NCBI GenBank assembly: GCA_030549335.1
Contig: CM060186.1
Coordinates: 21,877,189 to 21,941,188, forward strand
From: Pontederia crassipes
Lineage: Eukaryota > Streptophyta > Magnoliopsida > Commelinales > Pontederiaceae
Length of the DNA stretch: 64,000 nucleotides
Direction of reading: 5' to 3'
This document shows positions 1 to 10,869 of this stretch, piece by piece. The first letter of the stretch is position 1, and every line of letters begins with the position of its first letter. Position numbers and translations under genes: made by a program. The notes below the pieces were generated by a model, which saw only the letters and a program-made list of their open reading frames with translations, did no database searches and was not told where the DNA came from.

Positions 1-139
1 GTAATGGGGGACACGACACGCGGGCCGTGTGAAAAAATTTTTTTTTTCAGAAAATAAAGTTTAGACAGAATAGTTCTGATTTATAGTCTTCATCTTGACT
101 TAGTCATAATCATGGATCAATAAGGATAATAAAATCAAC

Positions 140-2467
140 TTGCTCATGATGAACACCACCTATATAGTTCTTGAGACGTTGTCCATTGACTTTGAATTTA
201 TGTTTTTTATCCATGGTGCAAATTTCAACAACTCCAAAAGGTGATGAGGAGACTATAAGAAAGGGCCCCGTCCATCTGAATTTAAGTTTACCTCGAAAAA
301 GTCTAAGTCTACTGTCATATAAGAGAACTTGTTGACCTGGTTGAAAACTCCTAGTTTGTATGTGTTGATCATGCCAATTTTTTGTACGTTCCTTATATAT
401 TTTGCTATTTTCATAAGCATTACTTCGAAGTTCTTCCAGTTCATTCAGCTTGAGTAGCCTTTCCTTTCCTATTTCTGTAGGCTCAAAATTAAGAAATTTA
501 GTTGCTCAATAAGCTTTATGTTCTAGTTCAACAGGTAAATGACATGCCTTACCAAACACAAGTCGATATGGCGACATTCCAATAGGAGTTTTAAAAGCAA
601 TATGATAGGCCCACAAAGCATCATCTAATTTAACAGACCAATCCTTTCTAGAGAAATTTACAGTTTTTTTCAAAATGTGTTTTATTTCTCTATTAGATAT
701 CTCAACTTGACCGCATGTTTGCGCGTGATATGAAGTGCTGAGTTTATGTGTAACTCCAAATTTCGTCAAAAGTCCTGCAAATAATTTATTACAAAAATGG
801 GTGTCATTATCACTTATTATAGTTCTAGGTGTGCCAAATCTAGTAAAAATATTCTTTTTTAAAACTTGACCACCACCTTTGCATCATTAGTCGGAGAGGC
901 AATCGCCTTTACCCACTTAGATACATAATCTACAGCAACCAAAATGTACTCGTTATTAAATGACTTAGGGAAGGGTCCCATAAACTCAATTCCCCGAAAA
1001 TAAAAAATATCACAATATAGCATACTATTTTGGAGCATTTCATGAAGTTTCGAGATGTTACCCGTCTTTTGACATTGATCACATGACTTACAAAAAATTT
1101 GCGCATCTTTAAAAATGGTGGGCCAATAAAATCCACTTTCCAAGATTTTTGTAGCTATCCGATTGGGACCAAAGTAGCCTCCAGCTTCCCTTGTGTGGCA
1201 ATGTGTAAGAATGCTTTTGAATTCAGATTCAGGGATGCAACGTCTGATTACTTGATCTGTACAAACCTTAAAAAGATATGGGTCTTCCCACAAGTACTGT
1301 TTCACATATGAAAAGAATTTTTTCTTTTGCTGTGATGTCCATCCTGTAGGGAGCCAATTTCCTGCAACAAAATTTGCAAAATTGGCAAACCAAGGTGACT
1401 TCTCAATTAGTTTTACTTTGTCACAAGAATTGATATAAAAGATTTTCTCATCCGAAAATTCTTCAAGTATATCGGTTTCCTCAATTGGAGGAACTTCCAA
1501 ACGAGATAAATGATCAGCTACGACGTTCTCGGTCCCCTTCTTATCTCTAACCTCTACATCAAATTCTTGTAAAAGAAGAATCCACCTGAGTAGTAGAGGT
1601 TTGGCTTCTTTTTTTGTCATGAGATGTTTTATAGCTGCATGATCAGTGTAGACAATAACTTGTGAGCAGATTAAATAAGATCGAAATTTATCAATAGCAA
1701 AAATGACAGCTAGAAATTCTTTTTCCGTTGTGGCATAATTCATCTGAGTTGGAGTTAGAGTTTGGCTAGCATAGTAGATGATTCGAAAAAATTTGTCCCG
1801 CCTTTGCCCTAATACAGCACCGATGGTTCCATCACTAGCGTCGCACATGAGTTCGAACAGAAGACTCCAATCGGGGGCTACAACAATGGGAGCAGATGTA
1901 AGTTTCTCTTTTAATGTAGTAAAAGCAAATATGCAATCAGAATTGAAAAGAAACTTAGTGTCCTTGACGAGAAGATTGGTGAGTGGTTTGCGATTACATC
2001 CACCTTGGCCTTGTCTACCTCGATTCCTTTATCGGAAATCTTATGCCCCAAGACAATGCCTTCCTTCACCATGAAGTGGCATTTTTCCCAATTTAGTACC
2101 AGATTTGTTTCTTCACAACGCTGCAAAACTAGGTTAAATTTTTAAGACAATTGTCAAATGAGTTACCAAATAAAGTAAAATCGTCCATAAAGATTTCAAG
2201 AATCTTTTCATTCATATTAGCAAATATTGCCATCATGCATCTTTGTAATGTTGCCGGTGCGTTGCAGAGTCCAAAGGGCATCCTTCGATAGGCAAAAGTT
2301 CTGTACGGGCAGGTATAGGTTGTTTTCTCCTGATCTTGAGGCGTCACAACAATCTGATTGTATCCTGAATAATCATCTATAAAATAATAAAAACTATTTC
2401 CTGCCACTCGTTCCAACATTTGATCCATGAATGGTAGAGGGAAGTGATCCTTGCGTGTTGCTCCTCG
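140..2467 (-). pseudogene. Athila-type pol remnant (RT, RNase H, integrase)
   Basis: Decayed polyprotein that once copied and integrated the element. In minus-strand order, 2467-2129 is the RT palm with the ATRKDHFPLPF start block, the MPFGLCNAPAT block and the catalytic FMDDF motif (the Athila-like variant of YxDD). 2126-1911 is the RT thumb (NWEKCHFMV, GIVLGH). 1848-860 holds RNase H (DAS and TDH acidic motifs), the integrase zinc domain and the start of the integrase core (VAVDYVSKW). 769-506 is the integrase core end (GQVE) and 444-140 the C-terminal domain ending in GPF. In the zinc domain the second histidine is replaced by tyrosine (GGYFG where GGHFG is usual). The reading frame breaks near 2127, 1850-1910, 770-860 and 445-505. 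The first third of RT is absent. Confidence 0.9.
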
Positions 2468-2760
2468 AAACTGTAACGAAGAAGTCAAGCACGGACCGTT
2501 TGACTGGAAAACGGTTCGTGTTGCACTAGGATTCGCGAACCCGCCACCTACCTGCATTTACAACACGGCCCGAGTCGCTATAAGATGCCCCATGTCGGAT
2601 CGTCCCCACACGCGTCTCCTATCATCTTCTCCACCGTCATCAACATCCGCGCTCACCGCCGTCAACGCCCGTGCTCACCGCCGAACTGAACCACCACCGG
2701 CGTCGCCAGCTAAACCGTCTTCTTCTTCTTCGTCGTCGTCGACAAATATTCTTAAGAGGA
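2468..2760. other. GC-rich rearranged segment with CGG words
   Basis: RT homology stops abruptly at about 2467 and is followed by some 290 bp of much higher GC content containing ACGGACCGTTT, AACGGTTCGTG and CACGGCCCGAG words and a TCTTCTTCT/CGTCGTCG run at 2719-2742. These words match the style of the neighbouring LTR, so this is probably element sequence joined to pol by an internal deletion. I see no protein domain in it. Confidence 0.4.
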
Positions 2761-3705
2761 ATGAATTCTGAAGATAATCAGAGAGGAAACACGAAATAGA
2801 TCCAAGAAAAAGAAACACCAATTAGAAGAAATGTTGGTTTTACTAAGCATTCCTCCACTGTTAATCGAGTAAGAAAATCACAACTGATGAAAATAATGTA
2901 AATTAGGACTCTAACCAGATGTCCTGTCTGTTTTATCAATTAAATATTTGGAGAAAGTTTAACCAAATCGTCCTCCAAATATTTAAGGATTAAAACATAA
3001 GTGATTTGATTCATCTCAAAGACTCCTCAACCGAGTAAGTCTAAGTCCATACCCCTCTAAATCTCGCAGAGTAGACAGGGGAGAGATATGAGATGTTAAA
3101 AATAAATTTGATTCAAACACAACACTCATATTCAAAAAAATAATCTTTCATCAAAATAACAATACAATTCAACAACGTAAAACCAACAAAGGAAGATTAC
3201 TCCATTGCTGAAGAATTAAACATTATAAAACCAAAATTTAGAGTACAAAAGATGAGCAAGAAAATAAAACTCTAGATGTGACTCTAGACAAAGTAGCCAT
3301 AAGACTCTCTAAATTGGATGATTTCCTTCTCTACTCTCCCCTTTGGTGTGGAAGTGGAGGTCATTTTATAGTCGTCCGTCGGTGTCAACATGGACCGTGT
3401 TACTCATGACACGGGCCGTGTTGACTTTGTTATATAACGCGATCCGTGTCAACCCAAAACGGTCCGTTTTGATCAGCGCGTGATAGAAATTCCCCCGTCC
3501 GTGTTGGTGGTAATGCGATATAATGAAAAACGGCCCGTGTCAACTTAACACGGTCCGTTTTCCTCTCCTGCACAACAAAAACCGTAAATATCAAAAAATA
3601 AATCAAAAGAATAATATTCTATAAGAAAAATAAGATAATTGATACATGATCATTCAATTTTCAACTTCTTAATGTGTTAAAATATACAAAATTGAGCATG
3701 CATCA
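2761..3705 (-). repeat. Partial 5' LTR of the left Athila-type element
   Basis: The outer end reads GCATGCATCA at 3696-3705, the complement of the TGATGCATGC LTR start seen at 36863 and 32411. The inner LTR end, expected as ACGCATCA followed by a primer binding site, is not found, so the LTR is truncated near 2760. At 3380-3570 it carries inverted CG-rich words: GGACCGTG, CACGGGCCGTGTTG, AACGGTCCGTTTT, AACGGCCCGTGT and CACGGTCCGTTTT. Confidence 0.6.
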
Positions 3706-4678
3706 TCACTCATTGACCCGTACAAGGCTGTATCATTTCGCTCGGCAAATCCCAAGAATTTAAAGGCACCTAAAGTCACCAAGTTTCTAAGCATGATGCA
3801 AGATTAAGAAGTATGTGCAAGTAAAGCAAGTATAAATGTCAAGTCAAGTATCATTATAGTTCATGTCATGATTAACAAGCCTACTATTGATTCCAAGTTT
3901 ATTATGTCTCATCAAGATCTTACTACTTATTGATACTTATTGGCTTTTATTATTCTGATGACTTCATGCTCAATCCCTGACCAAGATAAGTTATAACATC
4001 ATTTTTTATTTATTCTATTTAAAGTTATGCATTTTATCCTTTTACTGGTTCCCCACTAGACTATAAAGCTTACGGGATGATCTCCTTCTTTGTATTTAAT
4101 TTTCACAGGGTCAGATCAGTGATGGTGTTGAGTTTGTGTATTACGACAATGCTCAGGCGACTATAAAGCACATGAATAGCAATGTCTATTTAGTTATTTA
4201 TTTTTCCTTCCGCATTTATGAACTCATGAGGACCCCCTCCAGATCTATCTTTTGTACGGACACCCTTCGATATCATAAATTTCTTTCCTTAAAAAAACTC
4301 ATATGAACCTTCATGAATTTAACTTAGTATGATGTGTTTTTGTTAAAAAAATAATGTGGATCAAAGTTCAAAGCAAACAATATTCTACGCAAGTGTTACA
4401 AAAAATCTTCCAATAAGTATTACCCAGTATATAATGTATAAATAAATAGAGAATTACATTTATCCATAAACATATAATCATAAAATATAATATCCTTTTC
4501 ATCAAAATGTATAAAGCCACATAATTAAATACACGAGTGCCACATAATCATGAATATAATTATTAATATAATGGGAAGATATGAGACATACTTTTTTTTT
4601 CTTTCCCTTCATCTTTGCTTTTTTTTTTATTTTCATAATCTTCTTTAAGTTGTGCTTGAGAAGTTGTCATATTTTACA
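3706..4678. other. Intergenic, no gene recognised
   Basis: AT-rich sequence with no long open frame and no recognised repeat ends. It is probably more decayed transposon DNA, but nothing in it supports a specific assignment. Confidence 0.5.
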
Positions 4679-4687
4679 TTTTTTCTT

Positions 4688-5237
4688 GGGCTATTTCCTC
4701 AAACCACTCATAAACTATCTCGATTTTTCAGATCTAATCCCAAACTACGAACTTTATTTTTTGGATCCTTAAACTATCACGATTTTTTAATTTAATCCTT
4801 CCATCCAATTCTGTCAATTTCTCTGTTATCTTTGATTTTTTTTCCATTCGTGAAAAGTTCATTATACCCATGCTGCAAGTGATAATCTATTTTCTTAAAA
4901 TAATATATAATAAAAAATAAAAAATAAAAAAAAGACATCGCTTGCCCCGTCCCTCATGTCGCCAGAGCAAAAGGGGGGGGGTGTCCTTGAGCGAGCTCGC
5001 CGGCGCGGGAGCACCCCCTGAGCGAGCGTGATCCAATAGACTAACACTTGGAATAGGAATATAATGAACTTTTCACAAATGCGAAAAATCAAAGATAATC
5101 GAGAAGTTGATAGAATTCGACGGAAGGATCAAATTAAAAAAATCGTAATAGTTTAAGGACCCACAAAATGAAATTTGTAGTTTGGGATTAGATCTAGAAA
5201 ATCGTGATAGTTTAGGGGTGGTTAGAGAAAATAACTC
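4688..5237. mobile_element. Non-autonomous Mutator-type element with long terminal inverted repeats
   Basis: A perfect 9-bp target duplication TTTTTTCTT lies at 4679-4687 and 5238-5246. The 550-bp element begins GGGCTATTTCCTC and ends with the inverted counterpart (GAGTTATTTTCTC on the other strand). The arms (about 4688-4875 and 5050-5237) are imperfect inverted repeats of roughly 185 bp, sharing blocks such as GATCTAATCCCAAACTAC and GTGAAAAGTTCATTATA. The 9-bp duplication and long arms are typical of Mutator-like elements. The middle (about 4935-5035) is strikingly GC-rich, including a run of nine G, unlike the AT-rich arms. It encodes no transposase and may be a captured host fragment of Pack-MULE style. 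The duplication is T-rich, which slightly weakens it as evidence. Confidence 0.85.
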
Positions 5238-5246
5238 TTTTTTCTT

Positions 5247-5639
5247 TGGTATTATTATCTTAAGAGCTATTCATCTTTTAAAGTACATATTTCAAACATT
5301 ATAATGTGTCTATCAAAACTATTAAAACATGTAATGCATTTGCATAAATATTAGCTTAATCATAAACAAATAAATAAGAAACATAATTAAGCTTGACCAT
5401 AAGTAATTAAGGAAGAATCAATAGATTAATTATAAAATAATTAAAATAACAGTTTATTTATAATTAATTAAAGGAGGAACACTAACAAAATAATACTTGC
5501 AACCCAAATAGTGAAGAACAAATCTAGCTTGAGTGTTTCGAGGTGCGACATTGCCTCAGCTCGTCCAAGTATGAAGCTACCACCATCCAAGGCATGGTGT
5601 CACCTTCGGACAAGGTGCGACATGTTCGTAATAGTCGTG
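5247..5639. other. Intergenic, no gene recognised
   Basis: AT-rich with one GC-richer patch at about 5530-5640 (repeated GGTGCGACAT). No coding frame or known element end is seen. Confidence 0.4.
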
Positions 5640-6400
5640 TATTTGGATCGAGAATTTTAAATTCTCTTAAGTTCTTCAGAACTAATTGATTTGATAGAAA
5701 AGTAGATGTGTTGTTTGAATGAAAAGTTTAATGATGAGAATTTAAAAAATTAATTTAGTAAAAAAGTTTAGGTGTGATATTTGAATGAAAAGTGTAATAA
5801 TGAAAATTTGAAAAATTAATTTGATAGATAAGTTTTAATGGTTGTTTGGATAAAAAGTATGAACTAAAGATATAATTTATTATTTTATAAAGTATAAAAT
5901 TATAATAAATTAAAATATTATATGTTTATTTAATTAAAATAATAATTTATGGAAATTATTTATATTAATATAATAATTTACAAAAAATATTTATGTTAAT
6001 ATTATAATTTATTGTTTACAAAAAATAATATTATTATAATGTATTATTTTCATATGTCGTTACTATTATAATTTACAAAAAAAATATCTATATTAAGTTA
6101 AAGTTATTATTTTATAAACTAAATGATAATATATTAACAAATAAAATATTTACTTAACTATTGTTAATATTAAAATAGTTTAATGAATAATATTAACATT
6201 AATTAGTAATTAATAATATTTTACTAATTGAAATATAATGAAGAATCGAAATAGAATAAATAATAAAAAAGTAAAGTTTTCGTTGGAAGCGTCCAACTAG
6301 AACTTTGATCACGTGATAAGAACTCAAGTTTCGAAACTTAGGCCAAGTTCCGGAGGCAAACAGGACCATGAGAAATAAAAGAAATACCAAAATTTATAAC
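5640..6400 (+). repeat. AT-rich dispersed repeat, copy 1 (upstream of B3 gene)
   Basis: This shares ordered blocks with 7950-8560 in the same orientation: AATGATGAGAATTTAAAA, TTAATTTGATAGATAA, GTTTGGATAAAAA, then a long AT-rich body, then GATCACGTGAT near the far end. No coding capacity is seen. The size, the GTTTGGAT terminal style and the AT-rich body suggest a hAT-like miniature element, but I could not fix terminal repeats or a target duplication. Confidence 0.5.
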
Positions 6401-6771
6401 ACGAATGAAAAGTATCTGTTTTTATTTTAATTTAAAATATAGCGGCAAACTTGTTATTACATTGTATACAATACATGAGAGTAATTTCATTTTAGCATCG
6501 TAAAATGAAAATCTCATATTTCCTCTTACGGTTATTGCGGATAATGTTTTTTTTCTAAATAAACAATATATTTAAAACAAGATAATAAGTTTTCTTTTGT
6601 CAGATCTTTGTTAGTTAATGATACTTTGAATGGTATTCAAATTGAATACTCATTTGGTTTCAAGACATTCCGCGATAAAAGATGCCATGGCGTTATTGGA
6701 ACAGCTGCGTGCGTCCCTGATTTCCAACGCGACGCCTCGAGCTTTTGCTTCTTGAGGAGGAGGGGGGAACC
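6401..6771 (+). other. Region 5' of the B3 gene
   Basis: No element recognised. It becomes GC-richer from about 6670 toward the start codon and presumably holds the promoter and 5' leader. A TATATTTAAAA stretch near 6567 could serve as a TATA element, but it lies about 200 bp upstream of the ATG and nothing else supports it. Confidence 0.3.
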
Positions 6772-7869
6772 ATGGATGGTTCTACTCTACCCCTCAAGAA
6801 GATGAAGCTTCTGCGTTACCTGACCGGCCGCGACGAGGCTCTTGATCAACGTCAAGAGTACTCTGCAGCCTCGTCCATGGTGGCCGCGGCCCACGACGTC
6901 GACGACATAATTGCTCAAGAACCACGGGATAATAAGTCTCAACCACGTTTCAAGAAGTTGAAAATCATTCTTGGTGGTGGTGTTCCGCAGATGCCGCAGG
7001 AACCGGCGGCGGACTCTTCTTCTTCTTCTTCCTCGACGTCCAAGAACACCAAGGAGCACACAACCAAGGCCAAGAACAAGAACACCAACAAAAGGAGGGA
7101 GAAGAACGTAGGCGCCGCTGCAGAAGTTCCAGCCGCCCCCGATCAAGGCTGTTCAGCTGCGCCCACACCTTCTTCTTCCATCGTCACCTCTGTCGCCCCC
7201 TTTGTTGGTACTACTTCTTGCACCATCGTCACCTCTGTCTTCCCGTTTGTTGATACTGCTGCAAAGAGCCGCTACCCCGAGCCGATCATGCGATGCCCAG
7301 CGTTGCTGCGAAGATTGGACGAACTGGGCGTCGGGCGGCCCGTGCACGTGATGCGCAAGAGAATCGCAGCTGCTGATATAGACAAGGGGCAGCACCGGCT
7401 GCTGCTTCCCAAGGCCAAACTCGACAAGGCGGCGCTGCGTCGCATGATGACCCCAAGAGACGCCGTCGAGGTTTCCAGCGAGGGGCTTGAGGTGAAGCTC
7501 ATGAGCCGGAGGGGGCGCGAGTACCCGGCGACTCTCAGGCTGCTCGGGTGCAACAAAGACTACCGAATCAAGGGGAGTGGGTACTGGAGGTTCGTCGAAG
7601 ACAATGGCTGGGGAAAGGACGACCTTCTTGACGTGTGGGTGTGCCGGACGTCGAAACTGCAGCAACGGAAGCTGGAGGAGGAGGAAGGTGGTGACCAAGT
7701 TGGTCGCAGTGAGTTGAGGATGGTGTTGCTTCATTTCAGAGACGCAGCCGAGGCGGCAGCCCGGCCAGATGACGAGGGCGCGCTGCTGTCGGAATCGACG
7801 GCTGATGAAATCGCGATTGCGAGAACGATGCTGGAGCTGCAAGTGCTACGGTTAACCCATACAGCTTAG
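6772..7869 (+). CDS. B3 DNA-binding domain protein (DUF313-type), intronless
   Basis: Predicted 365-residue plant transcription factor of the B3 superfamily, expected to act in the nucleus by binding DNA. I start at the ATG at 6772 (context AACCATGG); the frame stays open a little further upstream but has no earlier ATG. Residues 1-75 include basic stretches (PLKKMKLLRYL, RFKKLK). About 76-165 is low-complexity Ser/Thr/Ala/Lys-rich sequence. The conserved region starts near residue 168 and the B3-like fold spans about 190-323. It contains RKRIAAADID, the HRLLLPKAKL block that recalls the usual LxxSDVxxxxRLLLPK motif, a VEVSSEGLEVKLMSR strand, SGYWRFVEDNGW, DLLDVWVCR and a late MVLLHF strand. 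This order matches the DUF313/REM-like B3 families, often single-exon genes. The coding DNA is GC-rich and free of stops although both flanks are AT-rich repeats, which suggests a functional gene. Target genes cannot be inferred. Confidence 0.8.
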   Translation: MDGSTLPLKKMKLLRYLTGRDEALDQRQEYSAASSMVAAAHDVDDIIAQEPRDNKSQPRFKKLKIILGGGVPQMPQEPAADSSSSSSSTSKNTKEHTTKAKNKNTNKRREKNVGAAAEVPAAPDQGCSAAPTPSSSIVTSVAPFVGTTSCTIVTSVFPFVDTAAKSRYPEPIMRCPALLRRLDELGVGRPVHVMRKRIAAADIDKGQHRLLLPKAKLDKAALRRMMTPRDAVEVSSEGLEVKLMSRRGREYPATLRLLGCNKDYRIKGSGYWRFVEDNGWGKDDLLDVWVCRTSKLQQRKLEEEEGGDQVGRSELRMVLLHFRDAAEAAARPDDEGALLSESTADEIAIARTMLELQVLRLTHTA

Positions 7870-7949
7870 TATTTTTTATTTATAAAATTAAAGTTTTAAT
7901 CACTTTGTTTCTTTGTTTTTAGGCAAATATGAAAACCTTTTGTAAGAAC

Positions 7950-8560
7950 TTGGGCTTGATTTATTTGTCATGGTAATTTTTAAGTTCTTATTAGTTTCAA
8001 GAATTAATGGATTAGATAGAAAGGTTTTTGTTTGATGTTTGGATAAATATATAATGATGAGAATTTAAAAGTTAATTTGATAGATAAATTTAAGTGGGTG
8101 TTTGGATAAAAAAATAAAAAATAAGAATATAATTTTATTTTATAATATTATAAAATATTGTTGTAATTTAACTTATACTTTATTATTACTTAACATAAGG
8201 TAAAAATAGCTTAATAAAAAATATAAACAATAAAATTAATTAATAATATTTTAATATACTATAGTGCTAATTAAATAATTAATAAATTATAATATTGACT
8301 TAATTAATTTAGTTTATAAGATGAATAATAATGTAATAATAAATAAATAATTATATATGCATTAAAAATAATTAAAAGAAAAATGAAAGCAAAGAAAAAA
8401 AAGTTAAAGAAAAAACTTTTGTTCTTGCTCGAAGTGAGAACGGTAAAGTTGGAACTTGGATCACGTGATATGTTGAATGAAACTATTAGTCGACACCGTC
8501 TTCTTTTTTGTGTGTGTTTGCTTGAACTAACAGAATTTGAACAAGTTCTTATCCAAATTT
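7950..8560 (+). repeat. AT-rich dispersed repeat, copy 2 (downstream of B3 gene)
   Basis: Sister of the repeat at 5640-6400, in the same orientation, sharing AATGATGAGAATTTAAAA, TTAATTTGATAGATAA and GATCACGTGAT. Together the two copies bracket the B3 gene. The right end near 8545 reads TTCTTATCCAAA, which resembles an inverted form of the TTTGGAT start of copy 1 and would fit short terminal inverted repeats. Confidence 0.5.
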
Positions 8561-8880
8561 TAACATTTAAGAAATTAATGTGTTTTTACTTTGAAAAATA
8601 TGAAAGTTATTATAACATGGATTCTTTCAATTTTAAGGCTCAACAAGAAAACTAAGTATTAATAAGACTAATTTTGTAAATTTTATAACGTTAATAAACA
8701 TTACGATGTAATATTTGTAGATCTGCAGCCAAATGTTCTTTAACATATCAATATCATGTTCGTGTCAGCTCTAATTAAATCCTTGATCTTGATCTCATTC
8801 AGCTAACAACTATCCATGTCAGAATTTTGAATGGAACTTATGTTTTGAAGTATATCTTAAAATAAAGACATGAACTTTTA

Positions 8881-9515
8881 GGGGCATTTGGATAATGGAA
8901 TGAGGGTGAAATCAGATTTAAAACACCAAAAGATGGTCTGATTTTTTTAAGTGAAATCCGACTACCTTCATTTTGTTAGAATATACCCTGATTCCAACAC
9001 CTACCAAGTTGTTGTTACCTTTTTTGTTTTACTTTTTTTTATTTGACGTTTCTTTTTTATTTTCTTTTATTATTATTATCATCATCATCATCATCATCTA
9101 AAATAATTTATTCATTATATATAAAATATTTATAATAAAGTAATAATATAATATTATTTATTATTTCATTAATAATTTTAATACTTTATTAAAATATAAT
9201 TTATTAAAAATTTATTTTTGTACTTAATAATATATTTTTAACATTTTTTTAATAAAAATAACTAATTTATACTTTTAATTTTATGTTTGTATCAAAATTA
9301 TATTTTATATTTATAATATTTATTTTTTTTATCAAGCACTCACTAAAATTAATATATCACATCTATTTTTCTTATCACGTCAATTCCCTGATCCTCATTA
9401 ATATGTTCCACTCAATTAATATGTTACGCTCAATTCAAACACATTCTGAATTAATTTGTCAATTCAATTATTCACTTGAAATTCAGAATCACGATTCCAA
9501 TATCCAAACTTCTCG
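8881..9515. mobile_element. Miniature inverted-repeat element (candidate)
   Basis: The left end GCATTTGGATAATGGAATGAG and the right end, read on the other strand, AGTTTGGATATTGGAATCGTG form an imperfect terminal inverted repeat of about 20 bp. The body is AT-rich and non-coding with a TTATTATTATC then ATC simple repeat at 9069-9098. ACTTTT occurs just outside both ends, perhaps the remnant of an 8-bp hAT-type target duplication. The superfamily is uncertain. Confidence 0.5.
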
Positions 9516-9564
9516 TACTTTTCCTTGCACATTTAATGCTCTAAATTTTATTTTTATTTTCTAA

Positions 9565-10302
9565 AAGATGATTAAAATTTTAAATTAATTATAATTCTCA
9601 TTAATGTCATAATTCATTAAAAGAAGAAGCACTAAGGTGTCGTTTGGATGTCAAACGTTTAATCCAAGGCCAAGGTTTTGCAATCCACACGAATGGATTA
9701 TTTGTGTCGTCAACAACTTATTTGTAGTTCATCGAAAGTGGAGAATACCAAAATCCAAAAAATAATCGTCTGATAAGATTAAACACTCATCGTGAATTAT
9801 TTATGAGTTGTCTGGTATTAATCTTAATCTACTTCTTGTTTGGATCTATTTCGATGAATATCTCCTTCATCCACCTCCTAACCCGTAATGAAACAATGCC
9901 TAAGTGTCTTGTATCTCGACAATTGTCACATGTATAATCTTTACTAATCATTCATCTTAATATACAATAACCAATGATTAATTTTCCAAAAAATGTGTCA
10001 GTACACATTCATTTTTTTAAATTATGTGTTGGACGTATTTGTATACCTACATTTTCTTATCATCAAATAAATTTCAACAACGACCATACTTAGGATTTAA
10101 TGGGCATCCTCCCTACTTAAGTAACGAGGATGCTTCTCCCTACTCAGTTTTTTGTTGATCAAAATCCAACGGCAAGGCAGGGTTCACAAACGGTCGATTT
10201 CATTTGATTGATTTTTTCCCTTCTCCATGATCTCGCCTCTGTAGGCAACGAGCTGCGACGACGGTCGCCGAGAGCAGTGGTAGCAACATCGGGCAGGCGA
10301 CG
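9565..10302. other. Intergenic DNA with an AT-rich dispersed repeat
   Basis: No gene seen. 9931-10080 is one copy of a direct repeat whose other copy is at 12361-12478. The last 100 bp before the LTR element at 10303 is GC-richer (GACGACGGTCGCC) but has no recognisable protein. Confidence 0.4.
9931..10080 (+). repeat. Direct repeat, left copy
   Basis: Shares ATCTTTACTAATCATT, CTTAATATACAATAA, GTGTTGGA, TATACCTACATTTT and AATAAATTTCAACA in the same order with 12361-12478. The two copies are in direct orientation and bracket the small LTR element at 10303-11998. Confidence 0.65.
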
Positions 10303-10514
10303 AGATAGGAACTTACTTCCTAATATTAATAGGAATAGTTAATTTTTCTTTGATTAGGATTAGTTATTTACTTCCTAGTTTGATTAGCACTCTTTTTTCT
10401 TTTATTTTTAATTCTACTAGGGCTTCTTTAGGTTTACCCTATAAATAGGGACCCTTAAAACTCTTTTTAATCATATATAAGAATATAATTTTCTTTTGAT
10501 AATTGCTTAGAGCA
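10303..10514 (+). repeat. 5' LTR of small gag-only element
   Basis: 212 bp, clearly alignable to 11788-11998. It begins AGATAGGAAC where the right copy has TGATAGGAAC, so the terminal TG is mutated. It contains the transcription-start-like TATAAATAGGGAC at 10440-10452, which the right copy keeps as TATAAATAGGGAA. Confidence 0.7.
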
Positions 10515-10710
10515 AGTGTCTTGAAGGCTTCACCCCTCAAAGTGGTCTATGGGAGGTTTGAACCCCTCAAAGTGATCTAATTAGGATCATAGTTGAACTA
10601 AGAACCTATCAATTGGAGCAGTTCGATCTTCATCAGACAGTTGTGATATTTAAGATTTTTTATTGGATCAATAACCTTGTTATTTTCGTCTTCCGCTGCC
10701 ATCTATCATA

Positions 10711-10752
10711 TCCGCTGCTACCACTACATCATCCGCTGCTACCACTACATCA
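10711..10752 (+). repeat. Two exact 21-bp tandem units
   Basis: TCCGCTGCTACCACTACATC plus one A is repeated twice without change, with a diverged partial unit on each side. Within the interior of the small LTR element. Confidence 0.9.
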
Positions 10753-10869
10753 TTATCACTACTGCTTACTACTATCAATCGACCTCTATTATAACTTATT
10801 AATAGTTTATATCTCTAATCTAATATTTCAAATGTGCATAAAAAATTTATGGCCTCATGAAATTTATCG

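Larger units (their letters stand above)
1..3705 (-). mobile_element. Athila-type Ty3/gypsy retrotransposon fragment
   Basis: The minus strand reads partial LTR, a rearranged GC-rich stretch, reverse transcriptase, RNase H and integrase, running off the left edge. The outer LTR end at 3705 has the terminal word TGATGCATGC (minus strand) that also starts the LTRs of elements B and C. The gag, protease and N-terminal RT regions are missing, with a sharp loss of RT homology near 2467. CG-rich palindromic words such as CACGGGCCGTGT occur at 19-32 and through 2490-3570. The 3' LTR is not in the window, so age and target duplication cannot be judged. Confidence 0.85.

Noticed and set aside
2451-2771. 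A 106-codon frame, Pro/Ser-rich, as a gene.
   Set aside because: It lies at the junction between truncated RT and LTR, has no domain, and its Ser run comes from a TCT/TCG microsatellite.
4581-4772. Phe-rich membrane-protein-like frame.
   Set aside because: It arises from T-rich DNA and crosses the end of the Mutator-type element.
7153-7842. Long minus-strand frame opposite the B3 gene.
   Set aside because: It is a shadow of the GC-rich coding sequence; only the plus strand shows a known domain.
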